Shown: positions 13,024 through 27,658 of the stretch, in pieces
Numbering within the stretch: the first letter of the stretch is position 1
Layout of the letters: the number at the start of each line of letters is the position of its first letter
NCBI GenBank assembly: GCA_026874595.1
Contig: CM049320.1
Span: 24,585,714-24,649,713, forward strand
Direction of reading: 5' to 3'
Source: Sipunculus nudus
Taxonomy: Eukaryota; Annelida; Sipuncula; Golfingiida; Sipunculidae
Length of the DNA: 64,000 nt
Notes under the pieces: generated by a model
Database searches by the model: none
The model's input: the letters and a program-made list of their open reading frames with translations, nothing else
Told to the model about the DNA's origin: nothing
Made by a program: the position numbers and the translations under genes

Positions 13024-16000
13024 ATATACACGCTAATTCTTCTTTGCAGCCAACCCTCTGCCCAAGGCCTTGGATTTGTTCGAAATCAAAGATATGGAAC
13101 ATGAAGCGAGTTTTCTGCTGAACAAGGGGTGTGACGTCAAGGTCTCACTTTACCACGGATGCCAGTTCAGCCTGAACCCTTTTCCAATTGGTTGTTTGTC
13201 TATCTCAGCTCTCCTGAGCCGGTTGTTCCCAGACTCATTCCGAGCTCTTGAAAGTCAGTATGTACCCTTTCCAAACAAGGTTTACATAGACAGTCTAGGC
13301 CTTGACCGCTGTCAACACACATTTTACAGTACGTTCAGTGTACAAGCATCGTTTACGGCAATACCTGGCCTTCTTACAATGGAGTCTGTCATGGGGGAGC
13401 TAGAGATAAGTAACATCACATTAACTCCGAAGATTTCCAGGATAGGGTATGCAGGCCTCTGGAACCTAGAAGAAGAACCACTGGATTTCTTTGTAGAGTA
13501 TGAAGTAGGACGGATACATGCAAGTGGAGGCCATAAAAACCCTCAAGCCTCGTTCCCAATAGGAAAACTGATATCTGGCGTGACCAAGAAATTCGGCGAG
13601 ATCGAAGAGAACCTAGCGGAGGTTACCAAAACACTACACTTAGAGAGCCTTACTGTAAGAAATGTTCAGGCCGAAGCTGTCTTGTCCAAAGACGAAGGAT
13701 CCTCTCTTCGCTTTGCCGTTAATTTAGTGGACGGACCTCTGTCTGGAGGTAAGTTAGAAGTCATGTTGACGAAGGCAGTTGGCAGTAGCTTTACTGTTCA
13801 CTTCTTTGGAAGTTTTGGTGAGACGTCTTTGGCTGGTGTGGTTGACACGCTGACTGGTTTAGAGTTACGAAATACTCCTCTCCTAGGAAAAGTCACCGTT
13901 CCCGGCATTAAATTTTTGTTTTCGACAAAGACTGTCGACAAAATCTTGCTTGATATTGCAGACGAGGATTTTCTGGAATTGTCCCCAACTATAAAAGGGT
14001 TAAGATTTGTTACCGAAATACCGAAATCACCGGGTTCAACGGACACATGGAGGTTATATGCCAATATATCCAAAACAGTTGAATTTAGCTTCACAAAGGA
14101 AAAGCGGCCAATAGCTAAGGAGTTTTTGAAACCCGTATTCAGCTTTCTGCAATCTGTGATTTTGCCATCAGGTATTCCCATGGACAAATTTTTTGCCTCT
14201 TCGATGGACCACCTCTCATACGACAGAGACAAAAAAATGTTTCAGGTGTGCGTGACACAAGAAGGAACCTTGGAGCTCATCAACGGCTACATAACGATTC
14301 AAGACACCTCACTCTTGCTTGCGCTACCAATAGGAAAAGATGAGGAAAGCACACAGGAAAGGAATCTAGGGGTTAAACTTTCGACCACTTGGATCCTTGG
14401 AGACACTGATGTTCAACTTAACTTTGAAAAGTCTTCTGACACAAACGTTTACGCAGCCGAGGCCAAGGCAAACCATCTGCAATTGCCAACGCTTCTTCCG
14501 TCTCAGTTTTCTAGTTTTAGTCAGCTCTTGGACATGCGGCTGAACAATCCTCATGTGAAGATGGTCTTTGGGGATGAAGTTTTGCTTCGAGTGACCGGAC
14601 AACCAACGTTCGGAAATTTACCCAACTTAAAAGCAGAGCTGTTCTTAGACACTGCAAAGCCATCATTTGGTTTTGGGATGATCATGAAAGATTCCGCTTT
14701 AACTAAGGTTGTAAGCTTTATAACAATGGGAAACATTGACCTGTCTTCTATGCCAGGCGCCCGCCTGTTTCATAACACCAGCCTTGCAGTAACTGTGGAA
14801 AGATTTATAGAAAAGACTGACATAATATTTGAAACGGAGGAAATTTCAAAAATAGATGTGGTCAATGGCATCCAACTAGCTGGAGAGTTTAATGCACCTG
14901 ACGACTGTCTTAATGATATTTTATGTGAAATACTCAAAAGGCCCTTAGGCGCACTATCATTGCAGATCCGCACAATACTTGATCAGGGTTCCATCAAAAC
15001 AACCGTTAAATTACCGATTGAGATACCTCTTTTGGCTGGAACCACCATGCGTGACCTCATGCTAGAAGTTTCGCTCAGTCAAACAGAGCAGTCGGTGTCT
15101 GTTGGCGGGTCAATAATCCTCCCTTCTCCTAAGCTAACATTTACGGGAATTCTGTCGTTCTCCAAAAACAGTCTTAACATATTTGAACTAGGCCTTGATA
15201 TGTATATGAAGGGCTTGTGGGAGAATGCGTTCAACCTTCCTTTCCTAGCAGTGGGAGATCTAATGTTTGGGGTGTCCATTCCTCCCCCTCCAACACTTAT
15301 TAGCAGACTTGCTCTGGGAGGGCGTGTCATTCTAGGCCTGCGCAACAATCCCCAAGCCATACCCATTGAAGCAGAAGCTTATATCGGTGTAGACCTGGGT
15401 AGCCCTGAAAACAATTACCTCTATGCTAAGATTACTTCGTTCACATTTGGGTCACTCTTGCGTGCGTTTGGTAAGTATTTGCCAATACCACAACCTGTTC
15501 TTGACACCGGATTTCCACAAGGGCTAGCACTGTCATTTGCTCTGATAGAGCAAAATATAGAGCAACTAGACATGGTTATACCAGCTGGATTTTCACTGAG
15601 GGGGAAAATACAGATTCTTACCCGTTCTGCTTTTGCTGATATACGGGTCTCACAAGAAGGTTTTTATACACATCTTGTGGTCAACCCATTCCGGTTAGGG
15701 AATATCCTGGACATCGGAGGCAGAAGTTCATCTCAGGGACCCCGACTCCTGATAGATACAAGCTGGGGTTCTTCGAATCAGAGGTGTTTATTAGAAGTCG
15801 AAGGTACTGTGCGCGTTCTTGGCATATCCGCCTTGCTGAATGTTAGCATAAGCAACGAAGGTCTGTATTTCAAAGTCCAGGGATCAGCTTTTGACTTATT
15901 TGAGGCAGTTGTAGAGGTTCACGCCGACACAACCTTGACAGGGTCAGGTTTCGAGGTGTCTGGGTATTTCAGAAATGATTTAATTGAAAGGCTTCGTGAG

Positions 16001-19000
16001 GGAGCTCTGGCTGGACTCCAGAAACTCCGTGAAATAGCAGATGCGGCTATAGATGGGGCCAAAGCTGGGATAGAATCAGCTCAAAGGAAACTCAGTGACG
16101 CGCGAGAAGAAGTCACAAAACTGCAAAACAAACTCAACGATGCCAAGAGGCATTTCGATAATGTCAACGGAGATCTCGAACGGAAAAAGAGGGACTTTGA
16201 CAGGAAAAAACGGGATTTCGAAAATAAACAGAGACAGCTTACCGATAAACAGAAAGCGCTTGATAGAGAGAAGAGGAAAGTGGACGACGCCGTGAGGGCT
16301 TTGGAAAACAAGAAACGTCATGGGTGTCCATCCGCGTGCAGAAGACGTGAGTATATCATCATACTAATATTTTAATACTGGTGTTAATATTGTCGATAAT
16401 AACATGGTAGAATAATATGGTAATCTGCTGTTTTATGGTAATACTTCGATTGTCCATCAGATTGCTTATCGAGTTTTATAATCCGAAATAATTCGTTTAC
16501 TCGAAATCGTGTGCCCCGTTCACTGCAATGCACAAAACTCCCGCGATCTTAACAATACATTTAGTTTTAATGAGGATAATTTAGAAATAGGAGTTTGAAC
16601 AATTAATGACATGGTACGGATCATCTTCAATATCTTGAGTAGACATACATGGTAGTGTTCTGTACCGGGCAGGAAAAAGGTTGTAATATGTGATGTTGAG
16701 TTTGACGTAGATCATTTTTTTGTGTTTTCTCTAAAGAGTCGGTTCCATTTTCATTACCTAACACTGACCTTTCTTTTTAACACCAAACCAGGGAGTTCCC
16801 TTTAACTGAAACTACCCATACTTAAGTTTGATCTTATTATTATTAAAAACAAAAAGTATTTTGGAAATTGAAAAAAAAATCCTAAATAAATAACTGCTAC
16901 TGAAATCATTATATCTGAGTAATGATTGGTTGGAATAACATTAAAGAAATTCCACGCAGTTGTATGTTTTCAGGGAGAAGAGTTGAAGGTACCGTGCAAA
17001 GAAATCTTATGTAAATAAATATAAAATTTTCCACAGGGCGGGCAATTGGAGGCCCCGAGCATATCTTTTTGGATGCAAAGCGTGCCCGTCAGTTCATAAA
17101 ACCCACGAGCCTGCGCCGGTCTAGAAGGTGGGGATGGAATCCATTCGAGAAAGCGAGGGAAGTCGCCGAGAGAGCAGCCGAGGTAGTCAAAGAAAGAGCA
17201 CGTGAGTAATTGAGCTTCTTCCGAAACCGAGGCTCAAAGGCACAGAGCCTTAACAATATTTAAATGGGCCAGCAGCCTTGAATATACTCCCCTGGGATTA
17301 AAATAGTGATATTTTATTTATATTATCTGCCCCCCCCCCCCCCCAAAAAATATTAAAATAAAAGTGACTTAGGGGTTATGATAGCGGCTGACATGCATGG
17401 CCTATGACCGTGTTTCACGAGTGTGTCTTCCAAGGGATCCTCGTTGGTATGACCTAGCAACAGAGGCGATTACACACCCAGGACCCGCAGGTGCAGTAGT
17501 CACCGGGCCTGGCTGATACCAGTATATAAAATTGAGATGATACTGCGCTCTCACGTAGTACGAAACCGGATTTGATTTCCGCAAATGTACATAGAGTTAA
17601 GCTGGCATTAAAAATGGAGGCGGTTACCTCCATCAAAAGAAAATAAAAAAACATGGACCATGACCTATGACATTATTGATAATATTCACTATTTATTCAT
17701 ATATTCAAAGACTATTTTTTTTTAACTATGTAGGATGAAAGAAAAATTATTTGATTATTTAAAGGTCTAAGGCAGAATAACTGATTGTAAAGTGAACATG
17801 AACAAATACTGTTTCATAACTTCCAATTGTTTGTCTCAACCAATAAACATGCCAGAAAAATGTGTCAACAACTGGTCACACAAAATGGGTAGCACTGTTC
17901 AAGATGCATGTATAGCAAATGAAATCATTGCAAAATTGGCAATTGTAACTTTTGTAATATACAAAAATACTGATTGAAGTGGGATGTGACTTATAAATGT
18001 TATTCATATTTTTAAGGAATTCTTAGGCCAATTCTTCTTAAAACATTGCTCGATTACAGGAACATATGTATAAGTGTTGGACATAAATTCATTTTGATGG
18101 TCAAAATGATTGCCTTGCATAAATTTTGATAGGGTGATTTCCATCTCGTAATAGTATTGAAAATGGTATGGTAATTCGTGCTGGGCAAATTGTCCTTTAT
18201 ATTGCAGTTTGAAAAAAGATACGAATAAATATGCAAAAAAAAAATAACAAATGATAGTACGTGTCACCACTGCTGTTTATCTAAGTAAACTCTCCATCAT
18301 CAATGAGACAGAATTATGACTGGGTTCAGATGTAAGATACCCCATTCTTTTTTCCATCTTAATTAGACTAACCCACTAGGGATCCTGTAAGAAATGAACT
18401 GCCCCGATGGGTCAGCTAATCAGATTCCTCTCCGGCTCTACTAATGCCAGGGCTAAGGGTAGTGACTTCACTTGTTGACCTCAGGCAAAGGAGTCTCTGT
18501 TCTTTGGAACAAGCACGACCTTATGATACTTAACTACGTCATTTAGTTAGTAGAGCCCCGGCGTTGAAAAGGCGACGGTTGATGTTCAAATGAAGTGCAG
18601 TAGCCTGCCACCGCACCTTGTGCTAACCCACAGACTGGCAGTGCAGTATGTTTCGGCTTTGAAGTGACAATCTATACTAAATAAAGTCAAACTTTTCGGC
18701 CAATTTGGTGATCTAAAACTAAATTCCGTGTTGATATGTTTCATTTGTGGTAGACATTTTTAATAAAACGTGCCCAACCGTTTATTGCATGTTATACATC
18801 AGTTATCAAATAACCCGAAGACCCGAAAATTAATGTTTCCATGTATCACTATTGGATTAGGTTGTAACCTTGTGTGTCTAGGAACACGGCTGATCCAAAT
18901 ATAAATATGAATATGATGTCTCCATGTATGACAATCAATATGGCTGCTACCTTATGAGAAACAAATGTCTCTACTAAAATGTGTGACCATGAATATGGCA

Positions 19001-20576
19001 AAGTATTAATTGACTGTAAAAACACATGTGTTTGTACTATTTTTGTAATGATTTAACTGTTATTTTTATTATTTTTAAACTGACAGGAGAAGCATGGTGT
19101 ATTGGAAAATGGATTGCTCGCCAGGCATGTCTGGCAGTCATTGAAGTAAGATATTCTCTGGTTATTAGATATCATTTAAGAACAACCAAAATACTATGAT
19201 TTTACTTGCACCAGTACTTACGGTAGACATACATTCTGTTTTCAGTTGCATCTTATTATAAACCCCTTTGACATATCGTCTATAAAAAAATTAAAGCCTT
19301 AGTATATGGTAGCAAATATAAATCATGTAAACAGTACTGGGATCAAGCTAATGTAAAATATACTGAAGTAAAAAAATATGAAGAGAATCATTTTTGTATT
19401 AAGCACAAATCATAATGTAAACATTATGAATTTGATTGAACGTTTCAGACTCGTAAAAAAATATTGCCTGTCAGTCTGCATATATACATAAAGACATATA
19501 GATCATACATTTCTTTATTGTTATTTCGTAAAATTGCAAACTGATTAGATGTTCTATTATAAATCGAAGTCATATTTGACTTATTTTTAATTGAAATTTA
19601 TATACTTAAGGGACTCAAATGGGTGGTCGACAAGGCGAAAATAGTGTTTGATGCTGCTAAACTGGCGCTAGAGGTCGCTAAAAAGGCTTTGGATGTCGCT
19701 AAAATCGCCATGGATATCGCAAAAGGGGCGTTGTCTGTGGCTCAGGGGATAGTGAATCTAGCAAAAGGTGCACTGGACGCCGCAAATTTGCTCCTGGAAG
19801 GAGCGAAGTTTATACTTAAAAGTGCAGAGTAAGACAACTTTAATCGTCGTTTTATATACGTGGAACCTTTTAAAATAAAATTCCAGATAATCGATAAAGA
19901 AATAAATGTTTGCAATGATAAAAAAATAGAAATCTATGAAATATTTTTTTTGCATGTCATACCAGTTTTTAGTCGGTGATATGTAATCCATTTTCGCCGT
20001 TCGTTAGCTCAAGGATTTTGGCGGTAAATCTCCTTAAATATGACCATTAAACTATATGCAATATCATTGGTGTGATTACATTGCTGTGCTCTGTGCGCAC
20101 CCTGGTGAACCTAGCCGTAGAAAGCAGCGGTTACACGAAAGGATGTATTGAACGACTCCAGTGTATAACCGGTGTGTGATGAGCGTATATCCAGGGAGGT
20201 TCTTGATGATTCCCCTTGGAAACCTGAAATTAGGTCACTGTGACCTATTTTCTATGTGTTAACGAGAGTGGATGAGCATCCCATTAATAATTAAAGTTTC
20301 CTACAAAAGCTACTGTATTTTAATAATTAATACATGGATTGCCATGAATTATGCCTTGCATATTAACCATGGATATTTTCATCAGTTTCTAGAGACTGGT
20401 GGTGTTATCTGTATTATTTTTTTATTTCAAATTTTTCCTCTATTTTTGTAACAATCATATGAGAGCAATGGTATCAGTTTCTCTGCTGTGGTTCTATCTA
20501 ATTTCATGAAACCTTGTATGTTTATTGATCATGCATGACTAGTTTTATCCATTCCCAAGGAATGCTGGTGCCATCG

Positions 20577-20610
<34 letters not shown>

Positions 20611-22812
20611 TTAATTTTCACACATATGTCCTACATTTCTTACCCTTATAGCGGTAGGATATTTTAAAGCATGACTCAAATAGAATAATTCAAATATTAG
20701 ATACCTTCTGCTTTCTGTTTGTATATGACATCTGTATCAAAAAGTCATGCTGTTTCAAAATAGGAAAACCCTAGACATCGCCATGGTCGCACTGGAGGGA
20801 GTGCGAGCTCTTCACAGGTTTGGTATCGCTATAGCTGAGAAAGCCATCAGCTTCGGACTCGGGGGCCTTATTGACATCAAAGAAATCTCCTTCCGGACCA
20901 AACTGTCTGTCGCAAATGGCGGAGAGTTCGAGGGTTCAATGAAGGCTGCCATACTTAGAAAAGACATACAGTTCGCGTTCTACCTTAAGCTGAGGTAAAC
21001 AAATATTTTACTTAGATACGCTTGACTTTTTCTGATTTGTTAGACAAACATGATGACATTATTCACGTAAAATAACTAAATAAATTAATACCAGTTATAT
21101 GCATGGGTATATTAAATTCCATTCCTCTAGTGATCTCGAGATAGTCATGAGAACACATCTGAGGCGATTAAACAGATATGTATGGTTTGCTAATATAAAT
21201 AGAGTGCATGATTGAAAATGAAATTTTATTGTCCTCTCACGCAGGTGTTTTTTATGACCATAAAAGCGGTAGGGTAGGGCAGGGCAAGACGCCCACCTTA
21301 AGCGGAAACGTTTCCTGGTGGTTCTTAAACATCTTTAAATCATATTTTTTATTGTTAACAGTTCAGATATATTAGAGAAAATAAATTCTGATGGGAATTT
21401 TGGCACTATTCAGAATATTTTCGACGAAATCGGGGAAAGTTAAATCTTCTGACCATGGGCGTTTTACCTCAGACTTGGGGCAATATGCCCATAGGTGGGC
21501 ATGTTACTCCGCTCTCTTCATTCATTCTCGCGCTTCTATTTATTGATTACAACAGTGCAAAAGCATTTGCCTATAATACTATATTAAAGAAAAAATTACA
21601 GCCTAACATCGAATCGCATGTTATTATCTATGCTGAAATACTAGAAAATAGGTTACACTTTATTTGATGACCAATTTGTGGAAAACTATACAAATTCACA
21701 CATGCATGCCACATTCACTCGGTAACTCACAAAGTAACACAAAGCCTTCATGTAGAAACGCTTAAAGGGATGTAATCAGGAGCAATATTTTGTCTATTCT
21801 TTAACTCTATCAGTCCAGTTTTACTTTATACAAAAGTTTCCCAGCAAAAACGTCCCAGCACACAGTCTCATTTCCTCCAATACAGCTACCTGTTAGGACC
21901 TTGTTATGGTTCTGTGTGTGAGTAAGCATTGTCCACGTGATTTTGTATACCATAACAAGGTCGCGTAACCAGACGTCCGATTTTGTTCATCCACGACAGA
22001 TCTCAAACAAAGAGTAGTTCAAACTAGTCCATACATGGACTTTCATGTCCTCTGATATATCTCTGCTGGATGGACTTAAAATTAAGGTCCTGAATGGACA
22101 TTAAGGCCTATCTACCGAATGTAAATTCATTGTAGAACCTATTTCAACAGATTTGTACGATAGGTACATGGGCCTCAGCTGAAATGACACGCACCTTTTG
22201 CCCCATGTATCGGGTCCCTGATCCCCTGCAACACGCAATGTTTCAGCCAGCGGGAACATGTATTACATTTTTTTGGCAATGTCACTCAGGGCATCTCCTG
22301 ATTGACAGGTATTGTGGCCCGGGCGATACACGGAGTCCCACTCGCTATGTTTAGGTTGGCGCCAGCTAGTGATCGCGCTAGGTCCACTCTAGTAAGCGAA
22401 CCCAATATTTTGGCAGGTACCAATTGATTTCAAAGAGAAGACGCTATTTTTCGTGTAAATTCAACATGCTTTATAGGTGATTAGGTCCCTTAAATTAGAT
22501 AAAAACAAAGGCTGAGCATCAGGTAACTTGCAAGTCCAAATACGTTCCTTCTCAGAATTTAAGCTGGACGCTGCTAAGCTCTTTTTGGTGTTTCGGGGGA
22601 CGCCGAAGTCTCTGGAGGCCTCCTTTAAACTTGCTCCTTCTACAACAGCTTTTACAGCCAGTCGCATATAATGTATCCTGCCCATAACCACATCGCGTGG
22701 ATTTCAAAGTATACGTAAGAGCCAGCTGAAAAGTGATACAGCATTTTAATAATTTTCTCTTCTCTCTCTTTCTCTCTCTCTCTCACACACCACCATACAT
22801 ATTATATATATA

Positions 22813-22860
<48 letters not shown>

Positions 22861-23003
22861 TGTTTAATAAGACCATCCGCGGGTCTTGCCTGAAATGGTC
22901 TTAATTCACAGGTGGTCTTATTACACAGGTCAGTTAAAACCAATGTGAATGCTTTTGGTTCACTAAAATGTTGTCTTAATAGACTGGTGATCTTTCAGAC
23001 AGG

Positions 23004-23043
<40 letters not shown>

Positions 23044-23088
23044 TATATATATATATATCTTATGTATGGGGTATATATATATAAATAA

Positions 23089-23119
<31 letters not shown>

Positions 23120-26100
23120 TATTTATTTATTTATATATATATATTTATTTATTTATATAAATATATATATATTTATTTATATATTATATTTATATATATA
23201 TATATGTATATGCAGGTATATCATATCAATGTATAATATAATAAATCAGGAATATATCTAAAGAAAATATTCACCAAAATATTGCATTCAAATATCAAGT
23301 AAACCTAGCTTTTCCATTATATTTGTACAACCTCGTTTCAATATAAAATAAAATTTATTTTGGTTAAAAAAAAATCTAACTCCCCACTTATTATTGCCTT
23401 AAAGGGGGTAACACGCCCAGTGGGCGTCTCGCCTCAACAACCACGTGGGCTTTTTGCCTCAAATCACGTGATTTAATTTGACCTGCGCCTTGCTGCCACT
23501 TCTGTAATCTTCATTCTGAACAGTCCATTTTAATCATTTTCAAGGTTTTATGTATCATTTATTTCAAACTTATCGTAAGTAGATGCAATAGGTATACCAC
23601 AGACCACATTTAAAAACTCATCTATGTTGTAAGCAATACACCACATACCTTTTCGATGACACCAAACGCCGAGCAGCCGCCCTGTTGTTCGCCTCAAGTT
23701 CTCAAAACGCCTACCAGATGGCTTGAAACAAAGTGTACGCTCGGTGGCGCCAGTTTAATGGCACATAAATAGTAAAATGGGGGTGGGCATTTTACCCCGG
23801 GGATGCGTCTTGCCCTGCTCTACCCTATAAGGGAGTATTTAAATTTGTTTCCATGAATATTTTTAAGTGACATATTTTGTTCCTATATTCGTAAAATGAC
23901 CCCAATGCTAAATGATAATTTTTTTTATACATAACTAAACTTAATTGTTCCAAAAACTTGTAACACAACAGAGACCATGTCTCTATGGCGACAAGTACAT
24001 GTAGTTTAATGCCAGGGTGCCAGTAAGGCATACTATTCATACTGTTTTGATAACATTTGTTATACCAAGATAGGTTGTTTTTATCGGTACTCTGCGTTGA
24101 TTGTCAGACCTTGAAAACACGAATTTGTTAAATTAAATCTCGTTACTTGGGATATCGTTCACACGTTTCGGAATATATGTCAAGACCATGACCTGGGTCA
24201 ACGAAAAAAAGCACTCAGAGAGCGCAGACCTCCGCCAATGCAGCCCATTACCCCCATATGGCATTGTCAAAAATGTGGGATAAACCAACAAAACAATCTA
24301 TGAACGTTATAGCATACTGAAACTGAGCGCCATCTAGTGGGATCAAACTGAACAAGGCAGCTTTCTACCCCCCTATAGCATTGTCAGAAATACAGCATTT
24401 TTCCTTGTAAAAAATGGCCTTCAAAATTTAATCAATTGTTCTTTCCATCAGTGCCAAGCCTTTCTGAAAATTTCATCAAATCTGTCAAAATTTTTTGAGT
24501 AATGTTGCTAACAGACAAACAAACAGAAAAAAAACAGACAAACAAACAAACCCCGACAAAAAATAACCTCCATGGCGGAGGTAATAATGGAGGCATCGAT
24601 TGTGGGATGATCAATTTATCAGAGTTGTCGTCAGGCGGGGTTCCACTCTTCTTTCCACAGGTCAGTCTCATCTATGATTGAGAGCCTGTTAACGACGATA
24701 TCCAAGAACCTGGGGGCGCGAAGGAAGCGTAGCATCGAGGAGCACGTTTTCCCGACCCTGACTCAACTCAAGATGGGAGAGAATGTTACTGAGCAAGACG
24801 AGCACGTGAGGCGTGTCATGACAGGTAACAGGTTTAATAACAAATTTATTCATAGTAATCAGAAGTCAATGTTAATCAGTGACGGCTCGAGTGAGGTTTA
24901 TAGACTCCACTTCCGCACTTGAATTTGAGTATTCCTGCCTATTGATTGAGTTCGGAATTAATATGGAATATCCAGGGCAACTAGGGTTGAAAGTCGTGAA
25001 TGCACGACTCGGTATGTTAATATTTTGGGCTGGTAAGCCTAACTTGAGTCGTGATACAAGTCATACGGAGGAATACATTATAGTGGTCTTCCATCATGTT
25101 ACTTTGATATCGTGGTAAACAGCCCATAATCTTTACATTAGGCTACGAATGATGAATTAACATAAAACAATACATGTGAACTCAGAACACAAATAGAAAA
25201 TCTGTCACTATGCTTACGAGTCACTTCCTGTATCGCGTACAAGTTGGCTCTCGCTCAGTAACTCGTGCGAGCAATGTTTTAATTCATGCGGTCAGAAATT
25301 CAAGAAACTTGCAGAGGGATTTTCCAATATGCTGAGATAATGCTTTTTTTTTTTTTGCTCATGGTAGGTATTGTTTGAGAGTATACTAAAATTGCTGAAG
25401 ATTGGTCTTCTTTATGCCACGTAACAGCGTACTTGTAGGCCATGAGGCGTTTAAAAAAAATTACGAAAATAGTTGCATCCTCATAGAGCCTTATAAAGTG
25501 TGTTCCTTGTTGAAGGATGTAATACAGCCCTAGTAATACATCTTTTAAGGCACTCTGACAGCAAACTTGTACACTGGTCGTAGACTTTCCAATGTCAGAG
25601 GGCCGAAATAGCGCTAGCTCTAAACATGGGAGTCGGGGAAATTAAGCCTGCAAGCCTCCTTTGCAGCAGAAAAAAAGGTCCATTCTTAACACTGTATATT
25701 GTTATAAACATAAATGACAGAACTCAAGCTTGGAGATACCCTGGTTTTTATTACAGCAGATATACTTCAAATTATAAACGTGTGCAAGAACAAATGAAAA
25801 ACACCTATGATAAGAAATGATAATAAACTTAAGCGAAATTTGTGAGTCGTGCTAGAGGCGCATGCAAAATACCAACTGACTTGAAGTGAGCGGAAACTTC
25901 AGAAATCGGCCTGTGATTATGTAACATAGAGGTCTCCGCTCCAGCGTTACGGAGTGGAGACAGCTGCACAGGAGAGCCCTTACTCATGATTTAAACAAAA
26001 ATAAACAAACATTTATTGTCCAAATTAATTATGTGATACAATGTGATAAGAAGCATTAAAGACGGTAACTGACTGAATAAGACTACACCTGCAATACACA

Positions 26101-27658
26101 GGGGCGTGCGATATTTTCGATATATCGATATATCGTGATACGGTGTTTCGCATATTGCGTGTCAGGATATATGGTTTTTGTATATCGATGTTTGTCGATA
26201 TTTGGCAAACGTGACTGAAACTGATCTGTTGTAGTAAAAATAAATATTGTGTTACAAATGTTGACATCTAAAGTGGTTGATTTTAGTGAAAGGCCAAAAG
26301 CGAAATACGCCATCGTGTCAATGGACACTCCTTTAGGGCTATTATCAAATTTTTCAAGTAGGCTTGATGGACCAAATCGTCAAAAGTCCGTCCCAGGGAA
26401 TTCAAATTTGTACTCGATGACATCATGGTACCAAAAATAAGAGATATACCACAGAAAAAGAAAGAAGGGTCGAACATTGTCAATATAACTACTAATTATC
26501 TATTAATATTCTGTCTTTAGATCTGCGTAACCGCAGGAAGATCACGTGTTAATTACACATACTTTACATCAAGAATTACAGTCTTGCTTTGTAGTACACG
26601 ACTCAGACTTTGCACACCATCTGTCCCTCTCCGTGCGAAAGCACAGACCAGATTATTGCCAAATTACAAGCATTAAAGAAAACATGTTAAAAACTTATTT
26701 TATATGTATCTTCGTGTTCTGTCAACAAAACCTAAGTGCTTTACTTTGTTATTTTTCCATATTTCCTGTTTGAAATATACACTGGTCTGCATATACTTTG
26801 TGTTATTATGTTTAACATGATAATGGATCAATGATATATTTATTGTGTTGTGCGTACCAGAAAATATACTTATTTCCTGGTAATTGATGCAATGAAGGAT
26901 ATCGTAATATGCATCGCAATACGCTTCTTAATATCGCAATATATTGCAATACGAAAATTATAGGAGATATCCCTGCAGCCCTAGTAATACGTCAATAACA
27001 ATAATAATAAAAATAATAATAAAATTACTAGTACTACCACTACTACCACTAATAATAATTATAATAATAATAATAAGTGTAATGATAGAAATAATTGCTG
27101 TTATTAGGCCTATTATTATTATTATTATAATTATTATCTTATAATTATTATTAATTTGTTTTCAAATTGATCATTATCATTTTCCCAATATAATGAAATG
27201 TTGGAAACCTGTTTGTTCTAAGGTATCCATTCAATGAGTGACCAGTATGCATATAATGATGGAGTGAGTAGCAAGTACATTTGTATTTAAAACATAACCG
27301 TTTCACTTTCCTTCAGATCCGTTCAGTAACTGCTCTGTGTTTGATGACGTATTTGACATCACAACCTTAGTGGTCAGTGACACGGAGGGATTGACCATCA
27401 CGGTCAAGAAACTGACCGTCCTACAGCAAACATTCAAACCGGCAAACGGAAGTAATGGTACGTCATACAAAGATGTCACACTGAAATTCATTGCTTGGGG
27501 GGGGGGGGGGGGGGGTTCATCATAACAGGGGAGGGAAGAAAGGAGGCCTGACTTTCAAATATTCTTTCAATAGGCCTACAGTTATACAATTTAATATATA
27601 ATTTGTATTCCATGTTCACATAACATGAAATCAATACATCGCGGCGATAGTGCTCTAC

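Larger units (their letters stand above)
7855..13049. other. Intron 3 (5.2 kb)
   Basis: No coding exon supported inside. It holds a compound CT/CA microsatellite (10869-10926), a poly(C) tract (11880-11893), a TA tract at 12542-12569 and a long TA tract at its 3' end. The longest open frame (9693-9989, + strand) has no recognisable domain and no fitting splice sites. Confidence 0.6.
17202..19086. other. Intron 5
   Basis: Apart from the poly(C) tract and the dispersed repeat I find nothing coding. The duplicate intron (32095-33984) is collinear throughout with scattered substitutions and one-base indels. Confidence 0.6.
21272..23825. mobile_element. Tigger/pogo-like DNA transposon, degraded, 2.55 kb
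   Basis: Absent from the collinear place in the duplicate (36150-36152), giving an empty site. The ends are inverted repeats: GGGTAGGGCAGGGCAAGAC at 21272 against GTCTTGCCCTGCTCTACCC ending at 23825, 18 of 19 bases complementary. Both ends are flanked by TA, the target duplication of the Tc1/mariner-pogo group. On the minus strand at 22550-22690 a frame reads AVKAVVEGASLKEASRDFGV, a good match to the psq-type helix-turn-helix that begins Tigger/pogo transposases. The catalytic part is not recognisable, so the element is dead or non-autonomous. It lies in intron 8. Confidence 0.75.

Noticed and set aside
17402-17654. Minus-strand frames shared with 32301-32553
   Set aside because: They lie in a dispersed repeat in intron 5 and are shared only through the duplication.
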